A stretch of 64,000 nt of DNA. Origin: Mactromeris polynyma (taxonomy: Eukaryota; Mollusca; Bivalvia; Venerida; Mactridae). The stretch covers positions 19,920,256 to 19,984,255 of the forward strand of contig JASFXZ010000001.1 of assembly GCA_032209605.1 (NCBI GenBank), written 5' to 3'. Below the pieces are notes generated by a model. It ran no database searches. It was not told where the DNA came from and saw nothing but the letters and a program-made list of their open reading frames with translations. The position numbers were made by a program, and so were the translations under genes. Every line of letters starts with the position of its first letter. Positions within the stretch are counted from its first letter, which is position 1. Shown one piece after another: positions 59,522 through 64,000 of the stretch.

Positions 59522-62500
59522 CTAAGTTACTTGTGTCAAGACAATTATTAACACAATCACTACCACAACAACTGATATTATTGCTCCGATACATATTCTC
59601 TTCTGTCTTACTGCTTGCTGAAAAGATAATATAGACTCTGGAATAATTTTTAGTATATACATGCTGAATTGAAATGGGTTATTCGAAACAAGTACTATTC
59701 GAAATAGATTTTCGGGAGGTCTGTATGATTCCTATATTTTAACAGCGACCAAAATGAACGGAATATGAGATTTGTGATCTTTTTAAGTTTGTATTAAATA
59801 TGTTGGTAAACACTGTAGGATAAGACATTCGTGACCGATGGGGCGTACCGAGATTAATTTGAGCAACAACCTGAAAGGATATTTTTGTTCCGTATTCAGT
59901 TTGTGATTTATAATGATGTTATATACAACTTCGTTCGTACATACCATACTATCTCCCGCTTCATGAAGTTCTCCAACAGCTATTTCTACATCGTCCGCAG
60001 CCTGTTCAATATTCTCTTCGGCCTCATCTGAGAGGAAATACAATGAACGACTCTACAGTAAGGACTTGTGTTAAAATGTGTATGAGGACTAGCTAATTTA
60101 CTAGCGAATATAAATGCATTGAAAGGTCTGATAAACCAGATATTACATGTATGACATTTACTGATTGAGGCACATATGTATATAACGTCATTGAATACTG
60201 TAGTGAGTGAGTTTAAAAGATACTACATGTAGCTGCTTCTGGAACCATCTTAATCGATCTTTCACTTGTCTTAAAAACGCGATTTTAATTATTTCAAACA
60301 ACAAACTACAATGGAACTAACTAGTTTTGCGCGGAACCAATTAAACGCACATAATCCGATGTAACATACTAAAAAACGTCCAGCACAAAAGCTTCAGAAT
60401 GCGTAATCCTGTATACAATTTATAACATAATAATGTATTTCTTTTGTTATCAGTATCAGACGTGCAGTAAGTCAATCAAAACCATTACCAATCATGTCCC
60501 CTTGATCGCAAATCATTCCGGCCAAGTCCTTAAATATGTCATTGACGTCTATAATGTCTTGCTGAAATTAAGTTATATCTGATTCTAGTTTATTAATGTG
60601 CAAGTCGGCTATACATGCATGTTTGTATAGAGATCTACACATTGAAAGCTAAATAAAATCTATCGGTTTGGCAGCAGTGTGGCATCACTGGTAGAAGGAT
60701 CTGTAATACTGCTCTTACAACTGGTAGTACGTACTTGCAGCAATACTGATGATACTGCTTCACAGCTAAGTTCTTGTCGATATTGTTATTTCATCAGTTA
60801 TAAGCCATTCTATGAGATAACGAGAAATACCCAGTGTTTTCAATCATTTACTTTTAGTATTTCAGAATTTTGAAATTTACAGATAATGTATATCCATAAT
60901 GTTCGACAAATTGTTGTACGTTGTGTCTGCATGTGACATTTTTTTGAATTTTTGTATATGATAACTCCTGGTATACACTATGTCCTTACTGTTGCCTGTA
61001 GTAGCAGCATCATCATATCTGCGGCCACAAAAAATTCACGTCGATTTAAGGTTGGAGATTGTTTCTATCACCAACTTCACTTCGTTTTTACGTTTGAATT
61101 GTTACTTACGCCAAGTGCACTTCGATTTCACGATGAATGCAGAAAATAATAAATGTTGGCATCATTTTGTACCATTCGTAATGAACGATCATCGACTCCT
61201 TAAATAGGTCCTGGCAAAGTTTACATAGACCATGAACGTCACAAATAACCGCATATTTTGACAAAATTTCGTTTGCTCGAAAGTATATGGTTTTGTGTAC
61301 AATGACACAAAAAGAAAGTCCAGCCCTTCCAAAATAGATATAAGTAAACATTAACTACCTCGATTTGTTTTAAAGCCTTTTCTCTTTCTTTAATAAGATC
61401 TAGGTCAACTTCAGCTTGTATGGTCTCCACTTGAATTTGTTGCCTATAATATTCAATATATGAAAGCATTGTATGAATAAGTAAAAGACACGTATGGCAC
61501 TGAAGAGACAGTTATGTCGTAGCCCTAAAATACGTAAAACAGTGAACCAATTAGGTTCTAAGATCATGGGGGTGAAAAGAAGTATCACAGGGGAGACTGC
61601 ATAGACAAAACATGGCTATTCCCTTAGGTTACGTAAATGTGGTGGGGGCACAAAGCAAAACTAGAAAAGGGAGTGGGGGTCCACACGGGTCAGCACAACA
61701 ATTAAAAACGAAGACAATCTTCAGAGGACACACGGCCTTGAAACCGTTAGCAGAGATACAAATGAGAGGGGGTATAAAATAAAGCCAAATCGGATGAATT
61801 TGGCGAAAAGGAAGACTTTCCAACAATAAGATATAAAGAGAAAATCTAAACAACGGTCTTTCGTCGTTGGACATGTTTTTTTACCGAACTAAATAATGTA
61901 TGCAATCTTTTAAGAGGACAACTAGACAATGCTTAACACCAAATATCAAAGCTCTAGGCCATATGGTTTTTGCACAAGGAGATTTTCAAAGTTTTCACTT
62001 CTAAAATCTATTATTAGCTCCCGTGACCTACTTATGAACTGACCACAATTATCTATGTAACTATGGAAGAGGACCACTTAAGGATCATTCCTGTAAAGTT
62101 TGGTCAAAATCCATTCAGGGGTTTAAGAGGAGATGACGTTTATAGTTTCCACTATATACATATAGAAACAAGGCCCGCCCCCTCACGGCCATGTTTTTTG
62201 ATGGAACTTAATAATTTATGCAATCTTGAAAGAGGACCACTAGACAATGCTACAAACCAAATATCAAAGCTCTAGGCCTTATGGTTTTGGACAAGAAGAG
62301 TTTCAAAGTTTACACTTTTAACATCAATTTTAAGCTCCTGTGACCGGAACGATTTATGCAACTTTGAAAGAGGTCCACCCAATGTGAATTTGCACAAAAT
62401 CCATTCAGTAGTATAGGGGGAGATGTTGTTTAAAGAAAATGTTGACGCACGACGCACGACTACGGACGACGGTCATTCATCGATCCTAAAAGCTCACCTT

Positions 62501-63948
62501 AAGCACTTCGTGTTCAGGTGAGCTAAAAAGTACATACCCGTCTTTAATGAAATCGCCTCTTTCGTCTATATCAATATCCTGAAACAAACGTAATAAGAAC
62601 AAGTTTGAAATTAGTCTCAATTTATTGTTTATGTGTATACTGCACTACTTTTCAATATCTATAATTTCAACTCGTAAGCGATTGCTTTTAACTAACAGGA
62701 TGGTAAGTTAATAAGATCGAACGGCTTCGACATATGATAAAACATACGCCCACGAGCATACAAAACTAACTCTCTATTTAAACTTCTAAAATGGCTGTTA
62801 TATACAGTAGATTCAAACCATCCAGTTTTCATTTCATTAGTTTGCGTGTTTCTAACTCGTGAGTAGCCTTTTTTATACACCAAAACGAAGGTTGGGAATA
62901 GTGTGACCTTAGAAAACCTGGAGAGGTTCGTCTAATTCGTGACTTTGATTGCGAAAAAAAGACTAGATGCTATTACATTACCGCATGGAATATATTCCTC
63001 ACTGACTATTTAAAAATATTTTTACAGAAATTAATTACAGTAAGTCGCATTCAGTCTGTACAAGTGTTTATCAATAATCAGCAGTTAATATATCTTCGAC
63101 AGTTAAGACGTCAGATCGGTCAGCTAGCCGCCTTGAACGGTAACACAACTGAACAAAATTCGACAGAACTGACCAATTATTTGAAGTCTTGAAATCTCGC
63201 TCGTGTAAATATGTTTAATGTATTAACGTGATGTGTATTTCGAATAATTATACACTTACCCAAACACCAGACTTCTGTAATGAAGTCCTGATTACTGTTC
63301 TCTGTTTGTTACGAATCGCTTTCTGGATGTTTTGGTAATCTGTCAGCTGGTCGTGAAATAATTCTTTTAACCGCCGCACTTGAATTTTCCATTTATTTTG
63401 CTGAAATACCAAGAACATAATATTATGGCGTACGATAAGGGTCTTTAATGCACGACCCTGCATCATGCGTACGATAAGGGTCTAAACTCAGTTTTAGCAT
63501 GATGCTGAAAAATGATTTTGCACGACCCTGCATCATGCTAAAACTTTCAGCATCATGCTGAAAGTTTTAGCATGATGCAGGGTCGTGCATTAAAGACCCT
63601 AATCGTACGCTAATAATATATGTTACTGCGATAAGTGCCCGGTACGTGTGACGGGTAATTCATGCAGACAAACCAAATACAATAAAAATTACACAACCTT
63701 GAATTTTTATAATTTTGTTTTCAGAAAAAACATTTTCTTGAAAGTGAGAAAGAGTAACACAGGTATGGGATTCACGTTCTAGATAAATTGTCAAATATGC
63801 GTTTTACCTTAATTCACCTTAACTAATGATATACAAATGTACAATCATGCTTACCGATTCTTGGTCTTCTGGTTCGCTTTCACTGAACGTCTTGATTAAT
63901 TCATTTGTATCTTTAGTCAGCTGATTAGTTTCAGCTATTAAGTCACTC
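59522..63948 (-). CDS. Qa-SNARE, syntaxin 7/12-like, 5' end outside window
   Basis: Seven minus-strand exons: 63855-63948, 63260-63400, 62538-62578, 61359-61443, 60489-60561, 59945-60027 and 59522-59617. All have GT-AG borders and the phases join without error. The first two encode Habc helices (TNQLTKDTNELIKTF; LFHDQLTDYQNIQKAI). The next give a linker and LIKEREKALKQIE, then the SNARE motif QDIIDVNDIFKDLAGMICDQ, with the zero-layer Gln of IxDQGD, and ENIEQAADDVEIAVGEL. The last is a basic QAVRQKR followed by a membrane anchor and a stop four residues later. The sequence best resembles endosomal syntaxins 7/12, which drive endosome-lysosome fusion. The N-terminal helix and start codon lie beyond the right edge. 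Tail-anchored, facing the cytosol. Confidence 0.93.
61880..62530. repeat. Dispersed repeat in a syntaxin intron
   Basis: Two related sub-units (61885-62150 and 62195-62440) share 'tttatgcaatcttgaaagagg', 'caccaaatatcaaagctcta' and 'aatccattcag'. A GACGCACGACGCACGAC run follows, then AGCTCACCTTAAGCACTTCG and GGTGAGCTAAAAA, an imperfect hairpin. I recall this end from a common bivalve repeat. Confidence 0.6.
63428..63610. mobile_element. Foldback MITE next to a syntaxin splice site
   Basis: 183 bp. The arms of about 41 bp begin GCGTACGATAAGGGTCTTTA on the left and pair with the right end with one mismatch. An internal palindrome is centred on CTTTCAGCATCATGCTGAAAG. No coding frame. It ends 27 nt before the 5' border of the exon at 63260-63400. 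Confidence 0.82.
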
Positions 63949-64000
63949 CTGTAAGATGCAAACATAAAAAGTCACATTTAGAATAGAATAGGATTAACAA

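Overview
The window looks like AT-rich nuclear DNA of an animal, most probably a bivalve mollusc. Genes are split by GT-AG introns, SINEs resembling the MetaSINE type of bivalves sit in introns, and Tc1, mariner, hAT and foldback DNA transposons and minisatellites fill the rest. The bivalve call rests on recalled repeat families and gene style, not on a search.

Positions 1-50900 hold a cluster of five related C-type lectin (CTLD) genes, all on the minus strand. I call them A (4226-8097), B (18728-22298), C (27605-30674), D (35072-40747) and E (46469-50843). Each has four coding exons: signal peptide plus short coiled-coil neck; first part of the CTLD; a GGHL/ENDF exon; and the EPN/WVD exon. 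A, B, C and E are open and in phase. D carries a 1-nt frameshift and a destroyed splice donor. The cluster arose by duplication of an approximately 8.4-kb unit (copies starting at 1, 22754 and 31157, a truncated one at 18218, a diverged one at about 46430). The copies differ by datable insertions and inversions: a hAT element at the very end of the last coding exon of A and C, a mariner-type MITE, an 867-bp foldback element with a 6-bp target duplication, a possible piggyBac-like insertion and two local inversions.

Positions 8391-18217 and 41036-46430 are repeat-rich spacers. They contain SINEs, tandem repeats, one unexplained exon-like reading frame, a dead LINE reverse-transcriptase fragment, and a defective Tc1 transposon (DD34E, TA duplication, matching inverted ends) inserted directly beside it.

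Positions 50900-64000 hold two unrelated genes. A plus-strand LITAF/BRI3-type small membrane protein gene (55078-58188, three exons) has an N-terminal tail encoded by a 21-bp in-frame minisatellite; its first intron contains a 15-copy 43-bp minisatellite. A minus-strand Qa-SNARE (syntaxin 7/12-like) gene (59522-63948) shows seven exons in consistent phase including the C-terminal membrane anchor; its N-terminus lies beyond the right edge. The lectins are probably secreted recognition proteins. The LITAF-like and syntaxin products both belong to families acting in the endolysosomal system, but nothing in the sequence links them functionally.

The most interesting signal is the lectin cluster as a mosaic. 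Insertions, flanks and inversions give conflicting relationships among copies, and a transposon end supplies the stop codon and candidate poly(A) signals of two lectin genes without changing the protein.
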